Shown: positions 1 through 9,957 of the stretch, piece by piece | How positions within the stretch are numbered: the stretch's first letter is position 1 | Layout: every line of letters starts with the position of its first letter | From: Strigamia acuminata | Lineage: Eukaryota; Arthropoda; Chilopoda; Geophilomorpha; Linotaeniidae | NCBI GenBank assembly: GCA_949358305.1 | Contig: OX442314.1 | Span: 62,691,369-62,755,368, forward strand | Direction: 5' to 3' | DNA: 64,000 bases | Notes under the pieces: model-generated | The model's database searches: none | The model's input: the letters and a program-made list of their open reading frames with translations, nothing else | What the model was told of the DNA's origin: nothing | Position numbers and translations under genes: made by a program

Positions 1-3000
1 TTAGTGTAAATGTGTGGCATCAAAGATATGCACACATGTATACTAAAGGTTTAAACTATTTGACAAATAACAATGACGTAAAAGGTATTAACTTTCATGA
101 TCATGTGCATAAGGGTTTGTGTGAGAATTGCGAAATCTCAAAATCTACAAGAGCTACTTTCCGATCAGAAAGTAGAGTATTGACTACTAATCCATTAGAA
201 TTATTACACATGGATTTGTGGGGGCCTTGTCAAATTCCATCATTGGGAGGAGCAAAGTATTTGCTTTGCATTGTTGACGACAGTACTCGCTATTCTTGGA
301 TTTTTCCCCTGAAAACTAAAGAAAAGGTTTTTGAGACATACAAGAATTTCCATATGCGCGTAGAACGTTTGAGTGGTTCCAAAATCAAATCTATCCGTAC
401 TGATAGAGGGGGCGAGTTTGTTTCCAGGGAATTTGAGAATTTTTTGACAAATCTAGGCGTCTCTTTTCAAAGGACTAACAGCTTCAGTGCTGAGATGAAC
501 GGGGTAGCCGAGAGGGTAAACAGGACAGTTTTAAACAGTGTTAGGGCTATATTGCTGAGTGCGGGACTGCCCAAATCTTTATGGGCAGAATTAGCAATGA
601 CTGTCATTTATTTAAAGAACCGGTATCCCCATGCACGCCTAAACAATCAAATTCCATACGTGCTTTGGCGGAAACGCCCTTTATCGGTAACACATTTGCG
701 GGTACCGGGGGCACTTGCTTATGTGCATATCCCTAAAGCACACAGGAAGACCAAACTTGAACCAAGGGCCTGGAAAGGAGTTATTGTGGGCTATGCGATG
801 GGAACCCGGGGGTACAGGATATGGGATCCAATTTCAGACGATGTTTATGAAAATAAACATCTTAAGATAGATGAGTCAAAAGTCTACAAAGATGTGGTGA
901 AGACACACGTCGGTGACAGCCCTTTTGACATATCTGATGGCAATGATTCCTTTTACAATCCAATTGACTCCAGTGATGAGAGCGATGATGACGAACCGTC
1001 GCAACCCCCAAAGACCATACCCAAACCTACGGTTGCGCCGTCTGTGCCGCCTGCGCCACCTGCGCCACCTGCTCCCTCTGTAATTCATCCCTTTGTTACG
1101 ACGCGTAAACAAGTCCCTGTTGCTACAACGCCGTTGAGACCCACCAGGGTGGCGATTAGAACTCCCATTCCGAATAAACCTGGGTGGGAAAGGGAAGAGG
1201 TGCAGCGTCAGTCTGGGACAACAAAGGGACAGTGGGACATATATTTTTACCCGCCAGGCCAGCGAACTCCACTCCGGAGTAGACCCGAGATCAAAGAATA
1301 TTGTGAGAAGGAATTAAAGGTCCCATACAATGCCAACGAGTATGATTGGAAACTAACTCAACGCCCAATAGAGACCATTGTACAGGAAACATCTTTTAAT
1401 GATCCTGTTGGGCAAACAGAACCAGAGTCTCCACCAGTGAACGATAGCGAACCTGAATTTTATACGGTTAGGGTATATTGTGCTGAGGTTATAGAACCAA
1501 ACACTTTCGAGGAAGCAATAGCATCGCCCCAAAAGGATGAGTGGACTGCAGCTATGCAAGAAGAGTTGGATACTCTCGAAGAGTTGGAAGTGTTTGAAGT
1601 TAAACCTCGTCCCAACCACTCACATATCGTGGGTAACAAATGGATTTTCACGGTAAAATATGACGAATTTGGGGAAATTGTTCGCTATCGTGCACGACTG
1701 GTGGCACAGGGTTTTAGACAGATTTACGATATTGACTACAAGGAGGTATTTAGCCCAGTAGTTAATTTTGTTCTAATAAGATTGTTTTTCTGTCTACTGG
1801 TGGTTCTGCGCGGTTGGACCGACGTTCACTTGGATGTCAAGTGCGCCTACCTTTATGGTAAACTTGACTATCCAATTCATATGGAACTGCCCAAAGGTGT
1901 GAAAATCCGACATCCGAATAGAGTTTGGTATCTGATAAAATCACTATATGGTTTGAAACAATCGGGGAGAATGTGGTACCAAGCTTTAGATGAAGCACTG
2001 AACAAAATTGGTTTTGATAAAGTTAAAGGTTGCAATTGTGTTTATGCATATGGTAAACAGGCTATACTATTAGTTTATGTTGATGATATGGTTCTATTTG
2101 CTGAAACTGAAAAGGTCAGAGATATGTTAATAAAAGCTTTGAAGGGGCATTTTAATATTGTTAACTTAGGCCGGGTTTCGAAACTGCTGGGGGTTCAGTT
2201 TAATAGAGGCCATAATAAACTACAACTGCACCAAACCAATTTCATAGACAAATTAGCTAAAGCGTATGCCGTTGTCCCAAACAACTTGATTAAAGTGCCG
2301 ATAACGGTTGGTACCACATTATTAGAATGTAAAGATTGTGAACTAGACAATGAATTTCCCTACAGAAACCTTGTGGGTAGTCTCATGTTTTTAGCATCGC
2401 GCACCCGTCCAGACATCATGTATTCTGTTATTTTCATGTCGCAGTTCAACACGCGCCATTCACTAAAACATGTGAAATCACTGATGCAAATACTGCAATA
2501 TGTAGTTAACACAAAGGAATATTGCATTGACTTAAGCAATTGCAAAAGTGAGGAGTTGTACTCATATAGTGATGCATCTTGGGCGACGGATTTGGTTGGA
2601 TGCAAAGGTTTTGGTGGATATATCATGTGTCTGGGTGGAGGCGTTATTGGATGGGGTTGCAAGAAGCAATCAGTTGTTGCTTGCAGCTCTATGGAGTCGG
2701 AATATATAGCGTTATCTCATGCAGTAAGAGAAGCATACTGGGTGGGAACTTTGTTTGAGAACTGTCTTTTATTTGACAGAGTTAATACGCCTATTATATA
2801 TTCAGATTCCTTGTCGTCGATCCAATTCGCCACAAATGATATAGAAAATACGAAGACAAAACACATTCGTATTAGATACTTTTTCCTTCGCGACTGGTTT
2901 GAGAAGGGCTATTTTAAATTGTCAAAGGTCCCAGGCCAGTGGAATGTGGCTGATATTTTCACTAAGTGGATATCTGGTGAAAAGATCAAGTCATTATGTG

Positions 3001-3032
3001 GAAGGGTATTTAGTGTGTTAACCCGAAAGTGA
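1..3032 (+). CDS. pol: Ty1/copia polyprotein, 3' part (element D)
   Basis: Gag-pre-integrase, integrase, reverse transcriptase (RT) and RNase H of a copia retrotransposon. The frame is open at base 3, so the Gag and protease end lies outside the window. Numbering from the GTG at 12: integrase triad D68, D131, E167 (35 residues between the last two); an acidic and proline-rich linker about 300-385; an MBD-like segment about 388-446; RT with the YVDD box at 689-692; RNase H with YSDASW, SMESEYIAL and IIYSDS further on. It ends at a TGA after a basic tail. No stop or frameshift breaks it, so this part looks functional. The product would copy the element RNA and integrate the cDNA inside virus-like particles. 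This is the only copia RT to RNase H reading frame in the window without an insertion, stop or frameshift. Confidence 0.95.
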   Translation, partial: SVNVWHQRYAHMYTKGLNYLTNNNDVKGINFHDHVHKGLCENCEISKSTRATFRSESRVLTTNPLELLHMDLWGPCQIPSLGGAKYLLCIVDDSTRYSWIFPLKTKEKVFETYKNFHMRVERLSGSKIKSIRTDRGGEFVSREFENFLTNLGVSFQRTNSFSAEMNGVAERVNRTVLNSVRAILLSAGLPKSLWAELAMTVIYLKNRYPHARLNNQIPYVLWRKRPLSVTHLRVPGALAYVHIPKAHRKTKLEPRAWKGVIVGYAMGTRGYRIWDPISDDVYENKHLKIDESKVYKDVVKTHVGDSPFDISDGNDSFYNPIDSSDESDDDEPSQPPKTIPKPTVAPSVPPAPPAPPAPSVIHPFVTTRKQVPVATTPLRPTRVAIRTPIPNKPGWEREEVQRQSGTTKGQWDIYFYPPGQRTPLRSRPEIKEYCEKELKVPYNANEYDWKLTQRPIETIVQETSFNDPVGQTEPESPPVNDSEPEFYTVRVYCAEVIEPNTFEEAIASPQKDEWTAAMQEELDTLEELEVFEVKPRPNHSHIVGNKWIFTVKYDEFGEIVRYRARLVAQGFRQIYDIDYKEVFSPVVNFVLIRLFFCLLVVLRGWTDVHLDVKCAYLYGKLDYPIHMELPKGVKIRHPNRVWYLIKSLYGLKQSGRMWYQALDEALNKIGFDKVKGCNCVYAYGKQAILLVYVDDMVLFAETEKVRDMLIKALKGHFNIVNLGRVSKLLGVQFNRGHNKLQLHQTNFIDKLAKAYAVVPNNLIKVPITVGTTLLECKDCELDNEFPYRNLVGSLMFLASRTRPDIMYSVIFMSQFNTRHSLKHVKSLMQILQYVVNTKEYCIDLSNCKSEELYSYSDASWATDLVGCKGFGGYIMCLGGGVIGWGCKKQSVVACSSMESEYIALSHAVREAYWVGTLFENCLLFDRVNTPIIYSDSLSSIQFATNDIENTKTKHIRIRYFFLRDWFEKGYFKLSKVPGQWNVADIFTKWISGEKIKSLCGRVFSVLTRK
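1173..1349 (+). other. MBD-like domain coding segment in D
   Basis: About 59 residues between integrase and RT read like a methyl-CpG-binding domain: PGWEREEV, then QRQSG, WDIYFYPPG, LRSRPEIKEYC and EYDW. Recalling the MeCP2/MBD1 family from general knowledge, the positions that contact methylated CpG (Arg before the SG turn, Asp and Tyr of D-x-Y, Arg-Ser and Glu of RSxxE) all have the expected residues. Function here is inference. A chance tryptophan- and charge-rich linker is unlikely because the same segment recurs in A, B and C. Confidence 0.8.
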
Positions 3033-3100
3033 CCGTTTAATGCGGGCCATGGCATTGTGTCATGGCATGGATTTGGTATGCAGGAGCCTGTGTGTCTGGC

Positions 3101-3250
3101 CATGCTGCAGAATCCATACAGGTCGCGGTCGGGTTCATGTGTCATCTGACCATGTGGCAGAATCCGTACTCGGATCACGGTCGGGCACATGTACCTGGGC
3201 CATGCTGCAGTATCTGTATGGATCGCGGCCGGGCACTGGTAACCTTGTGA
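3101..3250 (+). repeat. 50-bp tandem repeat, three copies
   Basis: Units start at 3101, 3151 and 3201, each beginning CATG(C/T)(G)GCAG and containing GGTCGGG or GGCCGGG. They lie in the 3' untranslated stretch of element D between the pol stop and the polypurine tract. Copies have diverged at several positions. Short ORFs here are by-products of the repeat. Confidence 0.8.
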
Positions 3251-3310
3251 AGCGTTGGTACCTGCCGTGACACAGTGCCAGTTTGTTGTTATCAACTAAT
3301 GGACAACTTT

Positions 3311-3326
3311 GATTTAAGGGGGCGCT
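3311..3326 (+). other. Polypurine tract of element D
   Basis: A purine run containing AAGGGGG lies just before the TGTTAG that opens the LTR. In this family it primes plus-strand DNA synthesis. Confidence 0.65.
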
Positions 3327-3821
3327 TGTTAGCATTTTGTAAATAAAGAGTTATCCATTAGTTGAAATGTCGTGCATAAACAATGTGAAAAATAACCATT
3401 GTTATGTCTAATTGTCATATCTTATGTGCAGTGTGAAAATAATTTAATTTGCTGTTGATATGATTAAAGAAAATATTTGTTTATTTTTGATCTTAAAGCT
3501 TGGGCAATTGTTGTATTTATTTTTCAGCCCCATATAAATGTAATAATTTATTTGATTCAAATGACAATTGCCTTTTATGTATATAAAATTAATGTTTTTG
3601 AATTTGTAAGATCAATCACAATCATTTAGATATGTGTGTGATTGATCCATGCTTTTTGTATTGTAAAAGCATTATTTATGATGCAGACTGTTATGATTTA
3701 TCCTGTATTTATACATAATACCTGTAACCTATGCTTTGAGATTATATCCTGTATCTGGTTTTGAGAGTGCAAAAATGGCTGCCTCCAGTCCTGTATCAAG
3801 CTGCAAATAAATGGCTCAACA
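3327..3821 (+). repeat. 3' LTR of element D (end inferred)
   Basis: Starts TGTTAG directly after the polypurine tract. AATAAA-type signals occur at 3342 and 3806. The end is placed at CTCAACA, giving TG...CA and about 495 bp, but the 5' copy is outside the window, so the end is not confirmed. Confidence 0.6.
3580..3587 (+). promoter_or_regulatory. TATA-like box in D LTR
   Basis: TATATAAA inside the LTR is a plausible U3 promoter element. Position only, no other support. Confidence 0.35.
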
Positions 3822-4257
3822 TTTTCATTTTACCAGGTGTTAGTAAGTTGAATTCATCATAATTTACTTTGTTTATTGGCACTATAAGCACAGAAGTGCG
3901 GCCACAACATTTGCCAGTGATTTTTGGACATTTTGGTGCAATTTCGGAACATTTCTGTTCGCACCGCAAATCGCGTACTTTTCATGCCCAGGACGAGGCC
4001 CCGGCTCCCGCCGACGTATACGTGGATTTCCGTCAAAATCGAAATTGCGGAATTTCGTGATTTTCACCAGGATTTCAAGTTGGGCACCGCTTCCACTGCC
4101 CAACATCGGGTCAGCAGCCACCAGTGGTCATCACTCATTCTGTTCTCAGTTTCCATCACATCAAGATGGCCTCTCAGTTTCTCCTTATTATAACTAATGT
4201 TATTCTCACCACTGCTAAACTACACAATTAACTTGAGTTTAGGTGACAATTCAACAA
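3822..4257. other. Unassigned stretch between D and B
   Basis: No domain, repeat or LTR end was recognised. The 3' LTR of B should be near here but is absent, so this stretch abuts a deletion or rearrangement junction at about 4258. Short ORFs in it show no family features. Confidence 0.5.
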
Positions 4258-6155
4258 ACCTCGCGTTTCTTGAAGGTACCCAATTCTTCGTCGATAGCTT
4301 CCTGCCACTTAGGGGCATCCGGGAACTTGACAGCCTCTGCGTACGACCCTGGTTCTCGACGGCAAAAATGGACTCGATGACGAAGTGCCGGAGCGACGGG
4401 CAACTGGTATTCGAAGTTCCCGAAGAAGAATAAGGTTTCGTCATACAAAATTCCCTCCTTATCGCAATATTTTTGGATATCAGGCTTGGAGCGTAAACGA
4501 ACACCGGGTTTCGGGAAATAATAAACATCTATTTTGACTTGGCCGGGAACTTGATCCTTGCGGAGGTGCTCTTCTCGTCGCCAGTTGCTGAAACGTGACG
4601 CCATTTGTAAGTTGTGGCGCCCGTTTCAACTAGGATGGGCTCCTCTGCAGTACGAACCGGTGCAGAACCTCTTCTAGCAGTTACAAGTCTGGTTGGAGAT
4701 CCCGGTGGCGTATTGGTCGGAGTGCCAGTCGGTGTAGTGCCTGTCGAATTATCTGGACGCAATGTCGGTAATATTAAATCGGCCATTACATCGATTGGTG
4801 GCATCGCTTGCGCACCCAATACCGGAGATTGTCGGCCAGGCGGAGGTGATTGGATGCCTGGCGGAGGTAAACATGGAGGTGCTGAATCGTCGGAGTCGTA
4901 ATCTGATGAGTCCGGATCGTCGGAGTCAGGACCCGTCGACCATGTCGAATACTGGATAGTGTCGTCGAATTTGACATGAGTCGGGGGCGCGGTAGATGCA
5001 CGAGGTCCGGGTTGAAAAGACTCTTCGAACGTCGGTTGGGAAGCACATTGAGAGCGTCGATATGATTGTCGCTCATCAATCTTCACGTGGATCGACTCCA
5101 CGACTTTATTGTCGACTGGGTTCCAAACTCGATATCCTCGAGTTCCCACCGCGTAGCCGACTAAAAATCCTTCCCAGGCGCGAGGCGCCAACTTGTTGCA
5201 ACCCGGAGCGGTGTAATGGACTCAACATTTCGATCCGAGCCGACGCAGGTGCCGAACAGAGAGAGCGCGTTGCCGCCATAGAATATATGGCACTTCATTC
5301 TTGATGCGGGAATGTGGGCAGCGGTTCTTGATGTACGAGAACGAAATGGCAATTTCCGCCCATAGTTCTTCGGAAAGTTTCGTTTCATCCAACGTCGCCT
5401 GCATGAAGTCGGCCATCGTCCTGTTAATGCGTTCGGCCGTGCCGTTCATCTGTGGGCTCGCTGGATTCGTTCGTTGTCCCTGAATTCCACTTTTACGTAG
5501 ATAATCCGTAAACTCGTTCGACATGAACTCCCCGCCTTGATCGGTCCGAATCGCTTTAACCCGCGTGTCTGCGACGCGTTCAATCCGAGAAACGAAATCC
5601 TTAAAGCATTCGAAAGTCTGCGATTTTTGAGCCAGCGGGAACATCCATGTGTAACGGGTTGCGTCGTCAATTATAGTGAAAATGTAACGAGCACCGCCAA
5701 AAGAGTTGACTTGATGTGGTCCCCAGAGATCCATGTGGAGGAGATCCAACGCTTTTGACGTGAGTGGATGTTCATCGGGCTTGTGGGATGCCCTGGTTGA
5801 CTTGGCCACCCTGCAGTGATTGCAGGTTAACTCCTTAGTGACTTCACTAGGCTCTATGCCGTAGACCTGTTCATTAGCTGCTAATAACTTCATGGCATTC
5901 GTGTGTAAGTGGCCAAGTCGACTGTGCCATATGCCGGTTGCGTCCTTTTTGGCAGTAGGAGCCGCCACCTTTTTGAGATTGACTTTAGGAAGAGGTGTTT
6001 GCAAGGACGGAATTGTTTGTAATACTTCGGCAAAGGTTTGTGTAGAGGAAGGACCGGTATTGGCTTGGGCAGGTGGATTGGGGACAGGTGTAGGAACGGG
6101 AAGAGATTTCGGAACAGGAAAAGATTGCGTTTCCTGTGTTAAGGGAGGAAATTCT
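4258..6155 (-). pseudogene. pol: Element B polyprotein, integrase to MBD-like part
   Basis: Continues the Gag-protease block at 29324-30771. It reads a proline-rich spacer, the gag-pre-integrase zinc region (WHSRLGHLH), the integrase core with HMDLWGP, IRTDQGGEF and the AERINR glutamate, then a variable linker and an MBD-like segment. Two lesions are visible. A TGA stands at 5222-5224 where C has a Trp codon. A frameshift lies near 4590-4600, just before the MBD-like segment. The reading then stops at about 4258, shortly before RT would start, where the sequence changes to something unrelated. The gene is dead. Confidence 0.9.
4419..4595 (-). other. MBD-like domain coding segment in B
   Basis: Reads FSNWRREEHLRKDQ, then KIDVYYFPKPG, VRLRSKPDIQKYC and ETLFFFGN. 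Close to the C version. Arg-Ser and the D-V-Y core are kept; the acidic residue after RS is Asp. Confidence 0.7.
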
Positions 6156-6435
6156 TGTTGGCTTTTGTTCTCCGAGATTTGTGATATGCAATTGATTATT
6201 GATGTTACACATGTTTGATTTGTAATTATTTATGATTTTATAGTTTATTATCATGTAAACATTGATGTATCAATTGGGTTACCGTAGTTGGAGTTGTTTT
6301 TTAACTGCTTAGCAACTGTTGTTATTACTTGTTCTCTTGTTGTTGATTTTTCTCCATGCTTGCATGAGATGATTAAATCTTGTTCTTTTACTCACTTTTG
6401 GCCTGGAATTTGTTCATCAATCCATACTTTCAACA
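6156..6435 (+). repeat. 5' LTR of element A
   Basis: 280 bp, TGTTGG...CAACA. By eye it matches the 29039 copy throughout. Confidence 0.93.
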
Positions 6436-6447
6436 TGGTAGCAGAGG
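6436..6447 (+). other. Primer-binding site of A
   Basis: TGGTAGCAGAGG starts directly after the LTR. It complements the 3' CCA end of initiator methionine tRNA as known in animals. Confidence 0.8.
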
Positions 6448-7762
6448 ATTAGAGTTCATTCCATCACTGTGAGTTGTTCATGTTGAATTTTGGCCAAGTT
6501 TTTGTCAAAATTCCATGAATTTTCGTTCATCTTATCCTGCTGATCGATTACTCGCTCCTGGCAAAATGGCCGACCTCGTTTCTTCATGCCTGCTCACTTG
6601 ACGATTTTGATGCTTTTTCTGCAATTTGCAACGGATTTGAACGCTGCAAATTTTCGTGGGTACTGTCCAGGGCTTGTAAAAGGATCGTGGATACTTTTCT
6701 TGATGGATTTCCGTGGATTTTCGCCGATGATCGCCGCAGATTCGCCCGATCGCGATGCACCAAATTCCGAGTGATTTTCGCCGACGATTTTCGCGTGTTT
6801 CATCGAGTTTTTGACTGTGCCATCCAGTATCTGCTTGTGTTTAGCAGTGTACGTGTTATACACACGATTGTGAGTACTTTTCATCATGTTTTCCACGTTT
6901 TTCGGGCCGATTTTCGTTGTTTTTGCGCCATATGCCCGTGCGCTTCACGAGGATCTTCTCGCCGAATTTTAACGTGCTTTTCATCGAATTTAGTGCTTTT
7001 TCGTCGATACTGTGTTGTGCCAGGGATTATTAGATTATTCCACTTGTTTCCACAAGTGTTGTGAGTACTTTTGGATTGATTTGTGTACTTTTTGCGATGT
7101 TTTCGGGTCAATTTTGTCCCGCACACGTGAAGTGATGAGTGAACATTTCTATGATCGCCGTGTTTCCTGCTTCACATCGCTAATTTGCTTCATTTGAGCA
7201 TTTTTCTGATTATTTTATATATTTTTCAGACATTTTCTGCATTTTTACGTGGAATTTTTGTCGATTTTCATCCAGAATTTTTTCCGTACGACGTGTACGA
7301 AGCGGCAGAAGTTTTCCAACCATTTTGCTGAGATTTTCGAGGATTTTCGTCGAGTATCCCAAGAGATTCTGCGAGATTCTCCTCATTTTCTTCCTTATTT
7401 TTCGTGAAACTTTGTTAAATATTAAGTTTCGTGAAACTTTGTGTAAGATTAAGGTTTTTGGTAGGGACCTGGTGTAGGATCCTGGATTTGTATTTGTTAG
7501 TGGATTTAATTGCCCTAACAGATACAAATCTTTGCCTCGGTCATTGCACTTTGACCGTTGTATTAATTTGCCGTGCCCGACAGTGGAGTATCCGGGGGCC
7601 ATAGGGCCATTATTTCCCGACAACTCCTAAACGGCCACTGTTTAGTTGGGTTGGCTAGCAACCTGAATAGCCCAATTCTGGTTTTCCGCCTCGAACAACG
7701 ATACCGCGCGTTCTCCTGTCACCTCGACCAAACTTTTCGCAGAACCGCTCACTTATATCGTC
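6448..7762 (+). other. Untranslated leader of A
   Basis: About 1.3 kb rich in TTTTCG-type words with no convincing ORF. Probably leader RNA carrying packaging signals; nothing specific could be identified. Confidence 0.6.
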
Positions 7763-8486
7763 ATGGCGGATTCCGGCAAATCTCACCAATTTTCAATTCC
7801 ACGACTGAACTCCGATAACTACGAATCTTGGTCCCGAAATATCCAATTTTTGCTCTTGGAAAAAGGAGTAGATGACTTCATCTCAGAGAATCCTCCGGTC
7901 AAAGACGAAGCCTGGGATCAGCCTCGAAAACAGCTTCACGACGACCGTTCAAAGCGTGCAAAAGCCTTGCTTGGCTTGTTTGTCGAGTCCCAATATCAGG
8001 ACATTGTTCTTGCTGCGGACTCCGCACGTGACGCCTGGGTAGCCTTGAAAGCGACATTTCAGCCGACTTCTCTTGCCCGAATTGCTAAACTCCGCCGAGA
8101 TTTCCTGATGATGCGTTTACTTCCGAATGAAGACATGTCAGTTTTCATTAGCCGTGTCACCAAAGCCCGTGCCGTTTTGAAGGACTTGGAAGTCACATTT
8201 TCGGATTCGGATGTCGCTTATCAACTTTTGGATTTGTTACCAGATTCGTACGAGGCGACCGTGCAAACGATTTACCATTGGTCTAAAGCGGATTTCACAT
8301 TAAAGGGAGTCTCCGACCATCTTCTCTCCGAATTTAATCGTTTGAAGATGAAGAATGCAGATTCGGGGTCATCGACTAGTTTACAGTCAGCGAGTTCGTC
8401 TTCGAGTGCACCGACGAGAGTTTTCAAGCCCTTGTCACAAATTCAGTGCTTTAATTGCAAGGAAATGGGACACTATGCGAACAAGT
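7763..8486 (+). pseudogene. gag: Element A Gag, cut by element C
   Basis: Starts at an ATG followed by ADSGKSHQFSIPRLNSDNY, then the copia Gag fold (UBN2-type region with W, ALLGLF and LLPDSYEATV) and a serine-rich stretch. It ends inside a zinc knuckle that reads CFNCKEMGHYANK before the LTR of C begins. The last CCHC cysteine is beyond the insertion, at 25223, after one copy of the CAAGT duplication. Gag and pol share one frame in this element. The ATG was chosen because the conserved Gag start follows it directly. Confidence 0.93.
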
Positions 8487-9037
8487 TGTAGGTCGGTAGC
8501 AGAGGAAAACGACCAAGAATCACTCGAAACGTCGAGTGAAACACGGCAAAACGTCGCAAAGGCGTCGCACTACTCGTGCGAACGTGTGGGCGACGTCGAC
8601 GACGGAAAACGAATTGAACGGCCGCGCAAACGCGCTTATATGCCGCGAAATCAATGTACAAATGCTTAAAAGCATAAAACGAATTTACTAAAGCAAAAAT
8701 ACTTACAACTAAAGGGTTTACAGAGTGAAAATGGATGGGCGAGAGCCAAAACGATGGTCGCCGCCATCTTGGAAGGTGATTGAGAACACACTAACGACAC
8801 CTGGTGTCGTGAATTGGCGTTACGGAATTGAGAAATTCCGTAAAGCTTAACAAAGCATTAAGGCCTGCATGATACCTCATGCATAAACACAATAACATAA
8901 TGTAAAAACTTGGAAAAGATATACATAATTGAATATAATAAATATCGGAATGAATAAACGAATATAATAAAACAAAAGATCATAATGTGATTCTATATCA
9001 CATCGACACACACATCATTTGGTTCCTTAAACCAACA
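8487..9037 (-). repeat. 3' LTR of element C
   Basis: 551 bp. Differs from the other copy at about 8516 (G here, A in the 24667 copy). The U5 end near 8487-8660 is very rich in CpG. Confidence 0.93.
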
Positions 9038-9050
9038 ATTCCCCCTTTCG
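9038..9050 (-). other. Polypurine tract of C
   Basis: On the minus strand the run reads CGAAAGGGGGAAT, directly before the LTR. Confidence 0.8.
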
Positions 9051-9238
9051 ATGGAAATAGAATCAGGGGAAAAGAAATACGGTTACTGGAATTACAGTAG
9101 ATAATCGAAAATAAACAATAGAGTCGAATCGCCGAGCCGGGTACTGTTATTGAAAACGCCACGTAGGCCCGAATATTCCCGCAGAAACTTGGCGATCCTC
9201 AAAGTCGGGTAAATAACGAAAGAATGCCACGATAAAGT

Positions 9239-9953
9239 CTAAAGTCGGAATACACGAGAGATCAACGACTGAAGACGCTCTGAACTGAGCCACTTAGTGA
9301 ATATGTCCGCGACGTTGTGCTCGCTGGACACTTTTCGGAGATCGAAACAGCCTGCCGTATACCATTCCCTAAGCCAGTGATACTTGACGCGGATATGCTT
9401 CGTCTTCAAGTTTTCCACGTCGTTAGATGTGAATTGTATGCTGGCTAGGGCATCGGAGTAAATAATCGGACGAGACAGACGGTTCAAAATCGGGAATTCG
9501 GTGAAGATGTTATCGAGCCAAAAGGTTTCCTTCACGCATTCAACTAGGGCGAGGAATTCGGCTTCCATAGTTGAACACGCGACAGTCGATTGTTTTCGAC
9601 ACGACCAGCCAATTGGCACATTCCCGATATACGTAATGTAACCACCAAAACTTAAAGATGTCGCCAAATCGCTAGCCCACGATGCATCCGTATACGCCCA
9701 TAATTGGCTTGATGCACAATTCGAAAGTTCGATACGATAATCAATAGTATTCGCTACGTACTGGAGAACTTGAAGGAGCGCACGGATGTGGGTGTTATCG
9801 TAGCAAGTGTTGAATTGCGAAAGCGATATGACGGAAAATAAGATGTCGGGGCGTGTTCGTGATGCCAGAAAAAGCAGTGACCCGATAAGCGAGCGGTAAG
9901 GAAAATCGATCAGGTCTTCTGTCGATGCTCGAACTAATGTGGTTCCGGGTGTC
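9239..9953 (-). CDS. pol: Element C polyprotein, RNase H end (severed)
   Basis: The C-terminal 238 residues of the C polyprotein, cut from the rest by E. Begins at the TPGTT stretch and reads YRSLIGSLLFLASRTRPDI, YTDASWASD, the STMEAEFLAL box, the IIYSDALASI catalytic stretch and FTKWLSSERL before the stop. These are copia connection and RNase H motifs, needed to remove the RNA strand during reverse transcription. The frame continues that of 19268-23565 when one copy of the 4-bp ACTG duplication is removed; both parts together are 5013 nt, a multiple of three. No stop or shift was seen. Bases 9051-9238 between the stop and the polypurine tract hold nothing recognisable. Confidence 0.94.
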
Positions 9954-9957
9954 ACTG

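Noticed and set aside
4160-4240. Possible first exon with ATG in a good context near 4165 and a hydrophobic start
   Set aside because: Only about 20 codons, no downstream exon or splice evidence, in a stretch next to a rearrangement.
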